Assembly (NCBI GenBank): GCA_947303735.1
Contig: CAMYZD010000007.1
Coordinates: 1-39,247, forward strand
Direction: 5' to 3'
Length of the DNA stretch: 39,247 bases
Source: an uncultured Bacteroidales bacterium
Lineage (GTDB): Bacteria > Bacteroidota > Bacteroidia > Bacteroidales > P3
Part shown: positions 38,051 through 39,247 of the stretch, piece after piece
How the letters are laid out: each line of letters starts with the position of its first letter
Numbering within the stretch: the stretch's first letter is position 1
The notes under the pieces: model-generated
Databases searched by the model: none
Seen by the model: only the letters and a program-made list of their open reading frames with translations
What the model was told of the DNA's origin: nothing
Made by a program: the position numbers and the translations under genes

Positions 38051-38053
38051 TAT

Positions 38054-39136
38054 ATGAAGAAGCTCCTTGTCGTCCTGCTTATCACGTTGCCTCTGATTAC
38101 TTTGGGGCAACGTGATAAGGTGAAAGAATCCTCTTCCAAGCCTCGCAACGTTATTTTCATTGTGGGTGATGGAATGGGCACAGCTCAAGTCTATACCTCG
38201 ATTGTCGCTCAGCGCGATAATAACAGCGCCTTCCTCCGATTCCCTTATGTCGGTTTCTCGCGCACCTATTCCAACAACAAGTACACCACCGACTCAGGTG
38301 CTGGTGGCTCGGCACTGATGACAGGCCACAAGGTCGACAACTACCATATAGCCAAAGGACCCGACGGCACCGACTATCCCTCCTTCCTCATCACTGCCAA
38401 AGAGCGCTATGGCAAGGCGGCCGGGTTTGTAGTGACTAGTAGTGTACTCGATGCCACTCCGGCATCTACCTATGCTCATGTAACCTACCGCAAACTATTC
38501 GACTCAATTAGTATGCAGATGGCGCTCTGTCCTTTCGAGGTGATGATAGGCAACGATGCCTGGAGCTTCCAAACGCCCAACCGCAAGGATGGCAAGTCTC
38601 CTATCGACACCCTTATGGCCCGTGGTTACGAGATGGCATACACTCCCCTAGACATGATGCGTATCAAGGGACACAAAATCTGCGCTCTCCTCTCGGGCAA
38701 GGATGCTCCCGATGCCACCAAGCGAGGCCGTATGCTCACCCTCGGCACCCTCAAGGCTATCGAGACCCTCAGTTTCTACGACAACGGATTCACTCTCATG
38801 GTCGAAGGCTCGCAGATTGACTGGGCTTGCCACAACAACGATAGTGCCTACCTTGCTGCCGAGATGGCCGACTTTGAAGATATGCTCCACGCCGTGCTCG
38901 ACTTCGCCGAGCGTGATGGCAACACCCTCGTCATCGTCACTGCCGACCACGAGACGGGTGGTCTCACCCTCAAGACTGGCGACATCGCCGCTGGCACCAG
39001 CCGTCCCTCTTGGAGCACGGGCAGCCACACGGGTGTCATGGTTCCCGTCTTTGCTTACGGTCCCGGAGCCGAGCAGTTCTCCGTCATCCAACAGAACACC
39101 GACTTCTACAATAAGATACTCAACCTACTAAAATAG
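38054..39136 (+). CDS. Secreted alkaline phosphatase family protein
   Basis: Signal peptide; RNVIFIVGDGMGTAQV, TTDSGAGGSALMTGHK, EGSQIDWACHNND, VTADHETGGLTL. Confidence 0.9.
   Translation: MKKLLVVLLITLPLITLGQRDKVKESSSKPRNVIFIVGDGMGTAQVYTSIVAQRDNNSAFLRFPYVGFSRTYSNNKYTTDSGAGGSALMTGHKVDNYHIAKGPDGTDYPSFLITAKERYGKAAGFVVTSSVLDATPASTYAHVTYRKLFDSISMQMALCPFEVMIGNDAWSFQTPNRKDGKSPIDTLMARGYEMAYTPLDMMRIKGHKICALLSGKDAPDATKRGRMLTLGTLKAIETLSFYDNGFTLMVEGSQIDWACHNNDSAYLAAEMADFEDMLHAVLDFAERDGNTLVIVTADHETGGLTLKTGDIAAGTSRPSWSTGSHTGVMVPVFAYGPGAEQFSVIQQNTDFYNKILNLLK
38078..38119 (+). repeat. Perfect 14-bp inverted repeat within the phosphatase signal-peptide codons
   Basis: CTTATCACGTTGCC (38078-38091) and GGCAACGTGATAAG (38106-38119), 14-nt spacer; two more inner pairs if one G-U is allowed. 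Confidence 0.85.
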
Positions 39137-39206
39137 TTTCACTTTTCAACTTTCAACTTTCACTTTTCAACTTTCAACTTTCACTTTTCACTTTTCAATT
39201 TTCAAC
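39137..39206 (+). repeat. Tandem heptad array, ten units of TTTCAAC/TTTCACT/TTTCAAT
   Basis: TTTCACT TTTCAAC TTTCAAC TTTCACT TTTCAAC TTTCAAC TTTCACT TTTCACT TTTCAAT TTTCAAC immediately after the phosphatase stop codon. Confidence 0.9.
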
Positions 39207-39247
39207 TTGATAAAGTTCTGTGTCAAACTAGTCCAGCGATGGCTGCC

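Noticed and set aside
39137-39206. Repeat array considered as CRISPR
   Set aside because: 7-nt units are contiguous with no spacers and no cas genes in the window.

Overview
The window is a chromosomal segment from a Bacteroidota genome, most likely Bacteroidales. The evidence is type IX secretion (T9SS) genes, a bifunctional MurF/Alr, OstA_2-type and DUF2851 proteins, and promoters of the TTTG...TAnnTTTG type. I recognise no rRNA, tRNA, CRISPR array, transposase or phage gene. Gene blocks in order: (1) a minus-strand alpha/beta hydrolase, two small membrane proteins, a double-GNAT acetyltransferase and a secreted C1 peptidase; (2) a plus-strand DUF3267-like HExxH membrane protein; (3) a leader region with a C9 tract, an untracked 58-codon ORF and a fimbrillin/BspA-like lipoprotein; (4) a minus-strand porU-porV-ispF-clpS block facing a plus-strand porP-gldJ-like-OstA block; (5) grpE-dnaJ; (6) DUF2851, murF-alr, a RIC/ScdA-like hemerythrin protein, a LuxR-type pseudo-receiver regulator and an MFS transporter; (7) a Tat-linked redox neighbourhood: NapH/NapG-like polyferredoxin fusion, YitT, CPBP protease fusion, Tat-lipoprotein aldo/keto reductase, TatA, TatC; (8) a GH89 enzyme with an extra C-terminal module, upp, a uracil permease and an alkaline phosphatase. 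The strongest leads are the Tat-linked locus with an internal twin-arginine motif, the degenerate hemerythrin/pseudo-receiver pair, the small ORF beside the surface lipoprotein, a heptad repeat family (one copy abutting an ATG-less tatC), a 12-bp-periodic inverted repeat, and a perfect 14-bp inverted repeat inside the phosphatase signal-peptide codons. All calls were made by eye from the sequence and ORF translations; no database search was run.
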